Part shown: one piece after another, positions 54,838 through 63,959 of the stretch | Position numbering within the stretch: position 1 is the stretch's first letter | Layout: every line of letters begins with the position of its first letter | Assembly: GCA_947497455.1 (NCBI GenBank) | Contig: CANMGU010000001.1 | Span: forward strand, 1,116,001 to 1,180,000 | DNA length: 64,000 bases | Direction: 5' to 3' | Source: an uncultured Sphingomonadaceae bacterium | GTDB taxonomy: Bacteria; Pseudomonadota; Alphaproteobacteria; Sphingomonadales; Sphingomonadaceae | Made by a program: the position numbers and the translations under genes | The notes under the pieces: generated by a model | The model's database searches: none | What the model was told of the DNA's origin: nothing | What the model saw: the letters and a program-made list of their open reading frames with translations, nothing else

Positions 54838-55734
54838 TTGCCGGATACGAACCTGTCCCAGAAGCCGCCCAAAAAGGTGTTGAGCTTCCAGCAGATCATC
54901 CTGAAACTCCACGATTATTGGAGTGAGCAGGGCTGTGCAATCCTGCAGCCCTATGACATGGAAATGGGCGCCGGTACGTTCCACACCGCGACCACCTTGC
55001 GCGCGCTGGGTCCCGATCCATGGAATGCCGCCTTTGTGCAGCCTTGCCGCCGGCCCACTGATGGACGCTATGGCGAAAACCCCAACCGGCTGCAGCATTA
55101 TTACCAATATCAGGTGATCCTGAAACCCTCGCCGCCGGATATTCAGCAGCTTTATCTCGACAGCCTCACCGCCATCGGCATTGATCCGATGCTCCACGAC
55201 ATTCGCTTTGTCGAGGATGACTGGGAAAGCCCAACATTGGGCGCCTGGGGTCTGGGTTGGGAAGTCTGGTGCGACGGCATGGAGGTAACGCAGTTCACCT
55301 ATTTCCAGCAAATGGGCGGTTTTGACTGCAAGCCGGTGGCTGGCGAACTGACTTACGGGCTCGAACGGCTCGCCATGTATATTCAGGGCGTCGATAGCAT
55401 TTATGACCTGGATTATAATGGAGCTGGAGTCAGTTACGGCGATATCTTCCTAGATAATGAGAAGCAGATGTCGGAGTGGAATTTCGAGGTTGCCAATACC
55501 GAAACGCTGTTTGACCTGTTCAACAAAGCGGTTGGCGAATGTGAAAATTGCCTTGAGGCAAAACTGCCTATTCCGGCCTATGAACAAGCGATCAAGGCGA
55601 GCCATGTGTTCAACCTTTTGCAGGCACGCGGCGTGATCTCTGTACAGGAACGCGCCAGCTATATGGGCCGCGTCCGCGATCTCGCGAAAGGCAGCTGTGA
55701 AGCCTATATGGCGAAGAACGGGTGGGCGGCATAA
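54838..55734 (+). CDS. glyQ: glycine--tRNA ligase alpha subunit
   Basis: About 298 residues. The family core begins [18 protein letters not shown] and contains [20 protein letters not shown] and [20 protein letters not shown]. No in-frame ATG lies near the expected start; TTG 54838 (AAGAAAG 8 bases upstream) gives the usual length, with TTG 54769 and GTG 54877 as alternatives. It charges tRNA-Gly as an alpha2beta2 enzyme. Its stop shares a base with the glyS start. Confidence 0.93.
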   Translation: MPDTNLSQKPPKKVLSFQQIILKLHDYWSEQGCAILQPYDMEMGAGTFHTATTLRALGPDPWNAAFVQPCRRPTDGRYGENPNRLQHYYQYQVILKPSPPDIQQLYLDSLTAIGIDPMLHDIRFVEDDWESPTLGAWGLGWEVWCDGMEVTQFTYFQQMGGFDCKPVAGELTYGLERLAMYIQGVDSIYDLDYNGAGVSYGDIFLDNEKQMSEWNFEVANTETLFDLFNKAVGECENCLEAKLPIPAYEQAIKASHVFNLLQARGVISVQERASYMGRVRDLAKGSCEAYMAKNGWAA

Positions 55735-57812
55735 TGGCTGATTTCCTGCTAGAACTGCTCTCCGAAGAAATTCCCGCTCGTATGCAGGCCAAGGCGCGTG
55801 CGGACTTCGAACGCTTGTTTGTCGCGCAATTGAGTGACGCTGGCCTGAAAGCTGCGGATATTACCGTTTACTCGACGCCAAGGCGGCTTGCGCTGATTGC
55901 AAAGGATCTACCCGACCAGACTGAAGCGGTGAGCGAAGAAGCCAAGGGGCCACCGCAAGGCGCGCCTGATCAGGCGGTTGACGGCTTCTGCCGCAAAAAT
56001 GGCGTGACCCGTGACCAGCTTGAGGTTCGTGACGTCAAGGGTCGGGCGACCTATTTTGCCGTGATCAACAAGCCGGGCCGAGCGACCAGTGATGTCCTGT
56101 CCGAGGCTATTCCGGCGATCATCAAGGCCTTCCCATGGCCCAAATCCATGCGTTGGGGCGATGCGAGCCTTTCGACCGAAAGCCTGCGCTGGGTGCGACC
56201 TTTGTCCGGCATTGTTGCGATATTGGGCGATGATCTGGTGGAATGCGAAATTGACGGCGTGACGTCAGGCTATGAAACCGTCGGCCACCGCTTTCACCAT
56301 GACGGAGTGGTAACGATTGGCAATGCCGGTGATTATGCCGAAAAACTGCGCGCTTGCCATGTGCTGGTCGATCAGGCCGAGCGCGAGGCGATTGTACGCG
56401 AAGGCGCGGCCAAGGCGTCATCTGACGGCGGACTGGAACTGGTGGCGGACGAAGGCCTGGTGATTGAAAATGCCGGCTTGACCGAATGGCCTGTGCCCTT
56501 GCTCGGTGGCTTTGATCCCGCCTTTCTGGATGTGCCGGAAGAGGTCATCCAGCTCACCGCGCGGGTGAATCAGAAATATTTTATCTGCCGCGATCAATCC
56601 GGCAAACTGGCACCGAATTTCATCTGCACCGCCAATATTGACGCCACCGACGGCGGCAAGGCAATTGTTGCGGGCAATGAAAAAGTGCTGGCGGCAAGGC
56701 TGTCCGACGCCAAATTCTTCTGGGAGCTTGACCAGAAGACACCGTTGGAAGAGCATGCCAAGAAATTGAGCAACATTGTGTTCCATGAAAAACTGGGCAC
56801 GGTTGCCGACAAGGTAGAGCGTGTGGCCAAGTTGGCCGAGTGGTTGGTTTCTTTAGAAGGGAATGGTTTTTACCAGTCCAGCCCCGGCGATACACTTCAT
56901 GGTGAAGTGTCTGAGGCCGCACGTCTCTGCAAAGCCGATCTCGTCACTGAAATGGTCGGCGAGTTCCCCGACCTGCAAGGTCTGATGGGCGGCTATTATG
57001 CAGAGAAACAAGGTAAGTCAGAGGCCGTCGCGAATGCGATCCGCGATCATTATAAGCCGGTCGGGCAGGGCGATGAGGTGCCCACCGACCCGGTGACGGT
57101 GGCGGTGAGTTTGGCGGATAAGCTGGATACTTTGGTTGGGTTTTTCCAGATTGACGAAAAGCCTACCGGCTCAAAAGACCCGTTCGCCCTCCGGCGCGCA
57201 GCGCTGGGCGTATTAAGATTGATATTAGAGAATAATATCCGCATTTCGATGCGTGATCTTATCACCGCAGCGGCGCACGACGGCGGATTGGATGCGGGGA
57301 GAGATGTTGCCAGTTTCTTCATTGACCGTTTGAAAGTCCAACAGCGCGATGCTGGCATCAGGCATGATATGATCGATGCTGTTGTGTCGGTAGAGCATGA
57401 TGGCGACAATATCCGCATGGTCCATCGGGTGAATGCCCTTCAAGCCTTTGTTGAAACCGAAGACGGAGCAAATCTACTCGCCGGTTACAAGCGCGCCGCC
57501 AACATACTGAAGAAAGAAAAGGTTGAGCAGAGCGATATTGAATCTCTTTCCTACACGCCCGAAAAAGCTGAAAAGGCGCTTATCGATGCGCTGGATGCCG
57601 CACAACCCGATGTGACTGCAGCCATAGAAGCAGAAGCGTTTGAAAAAGCCATGACCGCGCTAGCCGATCTACGTGCACCGATTGACCAGTTTTTCGAGGA
57701 TGTAACCGTGAACGATAGCGACGAAGACAAACGGACGGCGCGGTTAGCCCTACTTGCCCGTTTCCGCGGAGCCGTCCATCAGGTTGCGGATTTCTCCAAG
57801 ATTGAGGGATGA
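55734..57812 (+). CDS. glyS: glycine--tRNA ligase beta subunit
   Basis: Protein of 692 residues. Start at ATG 55734 overlapping the glyQ stop (TAATG). ADFLLELLSEEIPARMQ is the normal N-terminus; VPLLGGFDPAFLDVPEEV and KLDTLVGFFQIDEKPTGSKDPFALRRAALG are family landmarks, and a C-terminal anticodon-binding helical domain follows. Complete. Confidence 0.97.
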   Translation: MADFLLELLSEEIPARMQAKARADFERLFVAQLSDAGLKAADITVYSTPRRLALIAKDLPDQTEAVSEEAKGPPQGAPDQAVDGFCRKNGVTRDQLEVRDVKGRATYFAVINKPGRATSDVLSEAIPAIIKAFPWPKSMRWGDASLSTESLRWVRPLSGIVAILGDDLVECEIDGVTSGYETVGHRFHHDGVVTIGNAGDYAEKLRACHVLVDQAEREAIVREGAAKASSDGGLELVADEGLVIENAGLTEWPVPLLGGFDPAFLDVPEEVIQLTARVNQKYFICRDQSGKLAPNFICTANIDATDGGKAIVAGNEKVLAARLSDAKFFWELDQKTPLEEHAKKLSNIVFHEKLGTVADKVERVAKLAEWLVSLEGNGFYQSSPGDTLHGEVSEAARLCKADLVTEMVGEFPDLQGLMGGYYAEKQGKSEAVANAIRDHYKPVGQGDEVPTDPVTVAVSLADKLDTLVGFFQIDEKPTGSKDPFALRRAALGVLRLILENNIRISMRDLITAAAHDGGLDAGRDVASFFIDRLKVQQRDAGIRHDMIDAVVSVEHDGDNIRMVHRVNALQAFVETEDGANLLAGYKRAANILKKEKVEQSDIESLSYTPEKAEKALIDALDAAQPDVTAAIEAEAFEKAMTALADLRAPIDQFFEDVTVNDSDEDKRTARLALLARFRGAVHQVADFSKIEG

Positions 57813-57830
57813 TGTGATTGCGGATCGATG

Positions 57831-57853
57831 CCCTGTGATGTGTGTGAACTTTG
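57831..57853 (-). repeat. inverted copy of the AAAGTTCACACA element before ppdK
   Basis: On the minus strand CAAAGTTCACACA, two other bases, then TCACAGGG, differing only in the two middle bases from the copy at 6883-6905. Toward ppdK it reads TGTGTGAACTTT and ends 31 bases before the start codon; the copy nearest fmt ends 32 bases before its start codon. Confidence 0.78.
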
Positions 57854-57883
57854 GGCCGACAAATTTCGGAGATAGAACATAAT

Positions 57884-60574
57884 ATGACTCAATATGTATA
57901 TCGTTTCGGTGGTGGCCAGGAATTTGAAAAGCAAGCAGATGGCGCGCCAACAGATGCCACCGCAGCGCGAAATCTATTGGGCGGCAAAGGCGCCAATCTG
58001 GCGGAAATGGCCAATATCGGCCTGCCGGTTCCTCCCGGTTTCACCATTTCGACGGAAATGTGCACGCGCTTCATGAATGAAGGGGGCGTCTATCCCGACA
58101 GTCTGAACGGCGAAGTGGCGCAAGGCGTTGCACATATCGAAGCGATAACGGGCAAGACGTTCGGCAATGCTGCCGATCCGCTGCTGGTTTCCGTCCGCTC
58201 TGGAGCGCGGGCTTCCATGCCAGGCATGATGGATACGGTGCTCAATCTCGGACTGAATGATGAGACGGTCGAAGGCCTCGCGAAAACCTCAGGTGACGAG
58301 CGTTTCGCCTGGGACAGCTATCGACGGTTCATCCAAATGTACTCCGATGTGGTGCTGCAACTGGATCATGATAGTTTTGAGGAAGCACTCGAAATAGCCA
58401 AAGAAGATAATGGCTTCTTCACGGATACTGAGATGGAGTCTCAGCATTGGAAAGCGCTAGTGGCCGAATATAAGGGCCTTGTCGAAGAGCAATGGGGCAA
58501 GCCTTTCCCTCAGGATGTGAATGACCAGCTTTGGGGCGCGGTCAGCGCCGTTTTTGGCAGCTGGCAGGCAGAGCGGGCTAAGGTATACCGCCGGCTCAAT
58601 GATATTCCCGCCGAATGGGGCACGGCTGTTAACGTACAGGCGATGGTCTTCGGCAATATGGGCGAGACATCGGCCACTGGTGTGGCCTTTACCCGCAACC
58701 CCTCGACCGGTGACAGCGCCTATTATGGCGAATGGCTGATCAATGCGCAGGGCGAAGACGTGGTCGCGGGTATCCGTACCCCGCAATATCTCTCCAAGGC
58801 TGCGCGGGAAGAGGCCAATGCGAAGCCGCTTTCCATGGAAGAAGCGATGGCGGAAACCTATGGCGAGCTGACCAACGTCTTTGATCTGCTCGAACGCCAT
58901 TATCGCGATATGCAGGATATCGAATTTACCGTCGAACGCGGAAAATTGTGGATGCTGCAAACCCGCGCGGGCAAGCGGACCGCCAAGGCGGCGCTGAAAA
59001 TCGCAGTGGATATGGCGAATGACGGACTGATCACCGAAGAAGAAGCCGTTGCCCGGGTCGATCCGATGGCTTTGGACCAATTGCTTCATCCGACGCTAGA
59101 TCCCGATGCCAAGCGCGACGTGCTAACCACCGGTCTGCCGGCTTCTCCAGGGGCGGCTTGCGGTATCATTGTATTCGATTCCGATACCGCGGAACGCCGC
59201 ACGGAAATGGGCGATGACGTGATATTGGTGCGGGTCGAAACCTCGCCGGAAGATATTCACGGCATGCACGCGGCCAAGGGCATTTTGACGGCCCGTGGCG
59301 GTATGACGTCACATGCTGCTGTCGTTGCGCGCGGCATGGGTCGTCCCTGCGTTTCCGGTGCAGGCAGCCTGAGCATCAATAATGAGACAAAACTGCTAAA
59401 AATTGGGGATCGTGAGCTGAAAGAAGGCGACATTCTGACCATCGATGGCAGCAATGGTCAGGTAATGGCAGGGCGCGTGAAGACGATCCAGCCGGAACTG
59501 GTCGGCGATTTTGGTGTGCTGATGGAATGGGCCGATAAAGTCCGCCGTCTGGGTGTGCGCACCAATGCCGAAACGCCTCAGGATTGTAAGGTTGCTCGCG
59601 ATTTCGGCGCCGAAGGTATTGGCCTGTGCCGGACCGAACATATGTTTTTCGAAACCTCGCGGATCACGGCCGTTCGCCAGATGATCCTTGCCGCCAATGA
59701 GGCGGGCAGGCGGGAAGCGCTGGCCAAGCTTCTTCCCGAACAACGCGAGGATTTCCGCCAGATATTCGAGGTCATGGTCGGACTGCCGGTGACGATCCGC
59801 TTGCTCGATCCGCCATTGCACGAATTTTTGCCGCATCATCAGTCGGAATTTGAGGAAGTGGCAGCGGCGGCGGATGTCGGTGTGGAAACTCTGAAGCAGC
59901 GGGCCAATGAACTACACGAATTTAACCCGATGCTGGGCCATCGCGGTTGCCGGCTTGGTGTGACCTATCCCGAAATCTACGAGATGCAGGCGCGTGCGAT
60001 ATTCGAAGCGGCCTGTGAAATCGCGGAAGCCAGCGGCGAAGCGCCTATACCAGAGGTGATGATTCCACTGGTAGCCACGGCGCGTGAGCTGGAACTGATG
60101 AAAGATGCTGTCGACCGGATGGCCGAAGAAGTTTTCTCTGAAAAAGGCCGCCGTATTGAATATCTGGTTGGCACCATGATCGAACTGCCCCGCGCCGCCT
60201 TGATGGCCGGAAAAATCGCTGAGCATGGCGAGTTTTTTAGCTTTGGGACCAATGACTTAACCCAGACTACGCTGGGTGTATCGCGTGACGATGCCGGGCG
60301 TTTCCTAACCCAATATGTCGACAAGGGCATATTCCCGCGCGACCCATTTGTGAGTCTTGATGTGGAAGGTGTTGGGCAATTGATAGAACTGGCCGCTGAG
60401 CGAGGCAGGGCGACCCGCAGTGACATCAAACTAGGGATTTGCGGAGAACATGGCGGCGATCCGGCTTCCATTGCCTTTTGCGAGGAGACCGGCCTCGATT
60501 ATGTCAGTGCATCACCCTATCGGGTCCCGATTGCGCGGCTCGCGGCAGCTCAGGCGGCGCTTGACAAGCGTTAG
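57884..60574 (+). CDS. ppdK: pyruvate, phosphate dikinase
   Basis: Protein of 896 residues; ATG 57884 gives MTQYVYRFGGG, the usual start. ATP-grasp domain with LLGGKGANLAEMANIGLPVPPGFT, the phosphohistidine loop GGMTSHAAVVARGMGRPCVSG, and the PEP-binding barrel ending in GICGEHGGDPASIAF. It interconverts pyruvate and phosphoenolpyruvate; with pckA (15.8 kb) it gives the cell two routes to PEP. Its leader contains a TGTGTGAACTTT element. Confidence 0.97.
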   Translation: MTQYVYRFGGGQEFEKQADGAPTDATAARNLLGGKGANLAEMANIGLPVPPGFTISTEMCTRFMNEGGVYPDSLNGEVAQGVAHIEAITGKTFGNAADPLLVSVRSGARASMPGMMDTVLNLGLNDETVEGLAKTSGDERFAWDSYRRFIQMYSDVVLQLDHDSFEEALEIAKEDNGFFTDTEMESQHWKALVAEYKGLVEEQWGKPFPQDVNDQLWGAVSAVFGSWQAERAKVYRRLNDIPAEWGTAVNVQAMVFGNMGETSATGVAFTRNPSTGDSAYYGEWLINAQGEDVVAGIRTPQYLSKAAREEANAKPLSMEEAMAETYGELTNVFDLLERHYRDMQDIEFTVERGKLWMLQTRAGKRTAKAALKIAVDMANDGLITEEEAVARVDPMALDQLLHPTLDPDAKRDVLTTGLPASPGAACGIIVFDSDTAERRTEMGDDVILVRVETSPEDIHGMHAAKGILTARGGMTSHAAVVARGMGRPCVSGAGSLSINNETKLLKIGDRELKEGDILTIDGSNGQVMAGRVKTIQPELVGDFGVLMEWADKVRRLGVRTNAETPQDCKVARDFGAEGIGLCRTEHMFFETSRITAVRQMILAANEAGRREALAKLLPEQREDFRQIFEVMVGLPVTIRLLDPPLHEFLPHHQSEFEEVAAAADVGVETLKQRANELHEFNPMLGHRGCRLGVTYPEIYEMQARAIFEAACEIAEASGEAPIPEVMIPLVATARELELMKDAVDRMAEEVFSEKGRRIEYLVGTMIELPRAALMAGKIAEHGEFFSFGTNDLTQTTLGVSRDDAGRFLTQYVDKGIFPRDPFVSLDVEGVGQLIELAAERGRATRSDIKLGICGEHGGDPASIAFCEETGLDYVSASPYRVPIARLAAAQAALDKR

Positions 60575-61239
60575 TCAGCTGGACCGCGTAGGATCTTATC
60601 CACTAGCGCGTCATCGACATTGAATTTCCAGTTCTGGATCAGGCGGCGGGGGTGGAGTTTACTATTCAGGCAGGGCAGGTGGCAATATACGCCATAGGAC
60701 ATCGCCATATTGTCTTTGCTACTCATGTCGCGAATAGAAAGGCTGGTGAGATCCTTTGGTTCAATATCCTTGTTGCAAAAGACGCAAGGACCGAAGCCGC
60801 CGGAAATCTCTTCGACTTCAGCAGGCGATGGTGGATTGGCTGTTACATCGGAGTTAAGCCGCGCGATTAGCCCGGTAATCGCCAGATTCCATCCAGCGCT
60901 GTCCTGCGAATCCTCAGACCACAGATCAAGCAGTTCGGAGTCACCCAAAACTTCGGAAACGGCCATTTTGGCCTGTTCAATCAGCGCGGCATCTGCTTTT
61001 TCTAATTTATCGAGCTTTTTCAGAAGATTACTGGGGATATCATGCGCAACTTGGCCCATAGATATCGCAACAATCTCGGCCGCTGCGATGATCTCTGATG
61101 CCAGGTCGACATCAATGTCCGACTCTTCAAGACGGGCCAACGCATCAAATTTGGCAGCCACATCACTCAGGCTTGTAATATCAGACACCCAATCCTGCGC
61201 GCTGTCATTTTCAAAGCTACCAGTACCCCATGCACCCAT
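60571..61239 (-). CDS. DUF4259-type protein with C-terminal zinc-finger-like cysteines
   Basis: Protein of 222 residues. The N-terminus MGAWGTGSFENDSAQDW is the DUF4259 signature, with a helical domain to about 130. A second part has CVFCNKD (about 150) and YCHLPCLN (about 187), which could form a Cys/His metal site, an addition to the usual shorter DUF4259 proteins. Function unknown. It overlaps ppdK tail-to-tail by 4 bases. Confidence 0.8.
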   Translation of the reverse strand: MGAWGTGSFENDSAQDWVSDITSLSDVAAKFDALARLEESDIDVDLASEIIAAAEIVAISMGQVAHDIPSNLLKKLDKLEKADAALIEQAKMAVSEVLGDSELLDLWSEDSQDSAGWNLAITGLIARLNSDVTANPPSPAEVEEISGGFGPCVFCNKDIEPKDLTSLSIRDMSSKDNMAMSYGVYCHLPCLNSKLHPRRLIQNWKFNVDDALVDKILRGPAD

Positions 61240-61306
61240 TTTCTGTGCTCCATAAATTGAAGAACAGATAAATAGAGGGGTTTCGCAAAAAACAGGTTAA
61301 AATGGC

Positions 61307-61335
61307 TTGCCAGCAGAAGAATCTCCCCCTATCTG
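61307..61335 (+). promoter_or_regulatory. putative promoter of tRNA-Arg
   Basis: TTGCCA, 17-base spacer, TATCTG, with the expected start about 8 bases before the mature tRNA 5' end. Confidence 0.5.
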
Positions 61336-61349
61336 ACTGCCTTCAATGC

Positions 61350-61426
61350 GCGCCCGTAGCTCAGCTGGATAGAGTACTTGACTACGAATCAAGGGGTCGG
61401 GAGTTCGAATCTTCCCGGGCGCGCCA
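61350..61426 (+). tRNA. tRNA-Arg (anticodon ACG)
   Basis: A 77-base cloverleaf with encoded CCA. Acceptor arms GCGCCCG and CGGGCGC pair fully, the anticodon arm is CTTGA-CTACGAA-TCAAG, and the T arm is GGGAG-TTCGAAT-CTTCC. A34 is presumably deaminated to inosine to read CGU, CGC and CGA. Confidence 0.97.
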
Positions 61427-61534
61427 TTTTCCTCTCAATGTTCAAGATACGGTCATAGGTGCACTTGCACTGTTGCACGGGGATGCTTAGTTTATTGACA
61501 TTGTATCTTTCTTCCACCCGTAAAGGATTGCCTT

Positions 61535-62155
61535 TTGGCCGACTATTCCGACACTATTGAAGATGCCCTTGCTGCCCGCGAGGCTGCTAAACTTCCTGTT
61601 CCTGATGATGTGCAAGAAGCGGTGAAGACCTTGCTGCGCTGGTCTGGTGAGGACCCAGAGCGCGAAGGGCTGCTGGACACGCCAAAGCGGGTCGCGCGTG
61701 CGTGGAAAGAATATTGCGAAGGCTATCAGGAGAACCCCGCTATCCATTTGGCGCGGACATTCGAGGAAGTCGGCGGTTATGATGAATTGGTTCTGCTCAA
61801 AGACATTCCGTTTCATTCGCACTGTGAACATCATATGGCGCCGATCATTGGTAAGGCCAGTATCGCCTATATGCCGACAGACAGGGTTGTTGGTATCTCC
61901 AAGCTTGCAAGGGTGCTTCACGGCTTCGCTCGGCGTTTGCAGGTACAAGAGCGTCTGACGGCGGAAGTTGCAGAATGTATCTGGGACAACCTGAAACCCC
62001 ATGGTGTCGCCGTTGTGGTCGAGGCCAGCCATAGCTGCATGACCGCGCGCGGCGTTCGCACACCAGGTGTTGGTATGACAACCAGTCGTCTGCTGGGCTG
62101 CTTCCTCGATGATGCGCGTAGCCGCAAGGAAGTTATGAGCCTGATGGGCTATTAG
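61535..62155 (+). CDS. folE: GTP cyclohydrolase I
   Basis: Protein of 206 residues, first enzyme of folate (and pterin) synthesis. TTG start with AAAGGA 7 bases upstream. Zinc ligands are in HSHCEHHMAP (Cys and His) and SHSCMTARGV (Cys); GEDPEREGLLDTPKRVARAW and KLARVLHGFARRLQVQERLT are family motifs. Single gene between tRNA-Arg and the convergent hydroxylase. Confidence 0.97.
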   Translation: MADYSDTIEDALAAREAAKLPVPDDVQEAVKTLLRWSGEDPEREGLLDTPKRVARAWKEYCEGYQENPAIHLARTFEEVGGYDELVLLKDIPFHSHCEHHMAPIIGKASIAYMPTDRVVGISKLARVLHGFARRLQVQERLTAEVAECIWDNLKPHGVAVVVEASHSCMTARGVRTPGVGMTTSRLLGCFLDDARSRKEVMSLMGY

Positions 62156-62163
62156 GCAGGAGC

Positions 62164-62820
62164 TTACTCCATCCACATACGCATAAGATTATATTGCAGC
62201 GCTTGCATGCGGGTGTAGTTTTCATCTCGCATATTTAATCCTTCCAATGCCGCGACTTCGTTCAACTCGTACATGAGGTTACGCTTCATGACATCGCGGA
62301 TGCGGCTTTGAATAAAGGTAATCGCTACCATTCTCTCGCCTTGCGAGATCGGCTCGACTTCGTGCAGAGTATGGGATGGATAGACGATGGCAGTTCCAGG
62401 AACGCCCTTGAAGCGCATGCCGGCTTCACCTTGAGTTACGTGCAATGCGCCACCTTTATAGTCTTCGGGACCGTTCAAGAAAATTGTGCAGCTAATGTCT
62501 GATCGAATAGGCCCATCGGGCAGGGGAATGATCGCGCTGTCTGCGTGGAGCCCGTAGTGCATACCCGGTTGATAGCGAGTGATCAATGGAGGAGCGACCT
62601 TCTCAGGAAAAGCAAAATCTGTAAATTCTGGATTGGACATTAATGCATCATGGAGAATCTTCGATGTTGTGTTGTAGGCTTCCAGATCATGCAGTTGCAG
62701 GTTGTTTTTCACCTTTGAGTGGGGATTGCTGATCTTCCCATCTACAAATTGACCGCTACTGGCGATTTTTTTGATTTCATTGACCTGGCTTTGGTCGAGT
62801 AATTTTAGCTGTTTGAACAT
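62164..62820 (-). CDS. Fe(II)/2-oxoglutarate-dependent dioxygenase, PKHD (PiuC/YbiX) type
   Basis: Protein of 218 residues. The iron ligands are visible as His and Asp in YGLHADSAI and the distal His in YPSHTLHEVEPISQGERMVAI, where the Arg binds 2-oxoglutarate. Relatives (PiuC/YbiX) are often near TonB-dependent siderophore receptors. Here the ATG shares a base with the stop of the sulfotransferase-like gene (TAATG), so the two are coupled and may modify the same target. Confidence 0.92.
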   Translation of the reverse strand: MFKQLKLLDQSQVNEIKKIASSGQFVDGKISNPHSKVKNNLQLHDLEAYNTTSKILHDALMSNPEFTDFAFPEKVAPPLITRYQPGMHYGLHADSAIIPLPDGPIRSDISCTIFLNGPEDYKGGALHVTQGEAGMRFKGVPGTAIVYPSHTLHEVEPISQGERMVAITFIQSRIRDVMKRNLMYELNEVAALEGLNMRDENYTRMQALQYNLMRMWME

Positions 62821-63869
62821 TATTTTCTCGTTTCAATCCATTGCATCGCATCAGCTACCAGAGGAAATTCAGTAGCTATTTTCTCCGTCCACAGGATCGC
62901 GGCGCGTATATCAGCGGCGTGGTTTTGATTGGCTTCTGCCAGCAATTCCTGACGCAAATTGGGACTATAATCATGTTCCGGTGCTTTGGAATAGGAAGAC
63001 ATGATGGGACCCGATACCAGTTCAGCCGCTTTTTGCTCTGACAGATCAAGGCTGAAGTGCGATGCGGCGGTGATCAATTGATCTTGGGGACTATTGAGAA
63101 ATGCTTCAAAATCCATCCATAAGACGTTGGCGGACTGGCTTGTCTTCTGTGCGATGAAAAGCGTCACCAGCTCGCACATCCAACTCATCGCAACGCGCTG
63201 GGCTAATGATAACTCCCAAAGCCGTGCAGGCGGTTCGCCCAGATGTTGGGTGAGTCTTTTGAGACGGGCGCTGGCCATCAAGTGAGTTTCTTGAACCGAT
63301 GCCTCGCCAGCCAATATCGTGGGGATATAACGATCGAGCGGAGCGTAAAGAAACAATGCATCCGTTGGCATTGCCAGTAGCTGCGGGGCCAATTCGCTAA
63401 CAAAACTGCTGGCCTTGATCATCACCCGTTGATTGGGATGGAACGAACGCGATAACCAATGGACGGTATCGGAAAAGCGCTTTTCATAGACTTCTGGCGA
63501 CCACGGACTTTCCGGCTCGTACCGTATTTGGGAAATCTCACATAAAGTGCGCAGAAGCTGTGGTTCCCGGAGTGCGAGTACAGTATCAATTTCCCCGAGA
63601 AGCCGTGATAGCAATGTCGATCCGACATGGCCGATGTGAAAAATATATTGCGGCGCGGCGCCTTGGGACTGATTGATTTTCGAAAGCTCCGCCCATGGGA
63701 CCAGCTGTCGCCGCAATTGCGGAGTAATGATGCGCTGATCGAGAAAGCTTGCCTTGCGATAGTCGTCTTCCGTCAAATGCGATAACAGCACTTGATCGGT
63801 AAGTAGATCAACCAGATGGGTCAGGAGTCGGGCATCCTGAGAAAACTGATTTTGCCAACTATTGGTCAA
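62820..63869 (-). CDS. sulfotransferase-like protein
   Basis: Protein of 349 residues, TTG start at 63869. YIFHIGHVGSTLLSRLLGE resembles the phosphosulfate-binding loop of PAPS sulfotransferases, followed after about 30 residues by LREPQLLRTL and later MIKASSFVSELAP. The classic SxR 3'-phosphate motif is not obvious, so the donor is uncertain. The start codon is only 18 bases from the terminator of the upstream gene, so its promoter must overlap that terminator unless read-through occurs. Confidence 0.75.
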   Translation of the reverse strand: MTNSWQNQFSQDARLLTHLVDLLTDQVLLSHLTEDDYRKASFLDQRIITPQLRRQLVPWAELSKINQSQGAAPQYIFHIGHVGSTLLSRLLGEIDTVLALREPQLLRTLCEISQIRYEPESPWSPEVYEKRFSDTVHWLSRSFHPNQRVMIKASSFVSELAPQLLAMPTDALFLYAPLDRYIPTILAGEASVQETHLMASARLKRLTQHLGEPPARLWELSLAQRVAMSWMCELVTLFIAQKTSQSANVLWMDFEAFLNSPQDQLITAASHFSLDLSEQKAAELVSGPIMSSYSKAPEHDYSPNLRQELLAEANQNHAADIRAAILWTEKIATEFPLVADAMQWIETRK

Positions 63870-63886
63870 TATGCCTTCAATCCTAA

Positions 63887-63937
63887 GAAAAAGCCCGGAG
63901 GCGGATTGTTACTCTGTAACGCACCAGCTCCGGGCTT
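63887..63937 (-). terminator. intrinsic terminator of the gene at the right edge
   Basis: On the minus strand AAGCCCGGAG and CTCCGGGCTT form a perfect 10-bp stem with a 27-base loop, followed by TTTCTT. It lies 22 bases after the stop codon of the partial gene at 63960-64000. Confidence 0.8.
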
Positions 63938-63959
63938 TTCAATCACTTGCTGAGAAAAA

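Noticed and set aside
61302..61490. Plus-strand frame across tRNA-Arg with a product reading VAQLDRVLDYESRGREFESS
   Set aside because: This is the well-known false product obtained by translating a tRNA gene. The same holds for the minus-strand frame 35769-36035 across tRNA-Lys (LTLNQRVTGSNPVAST).
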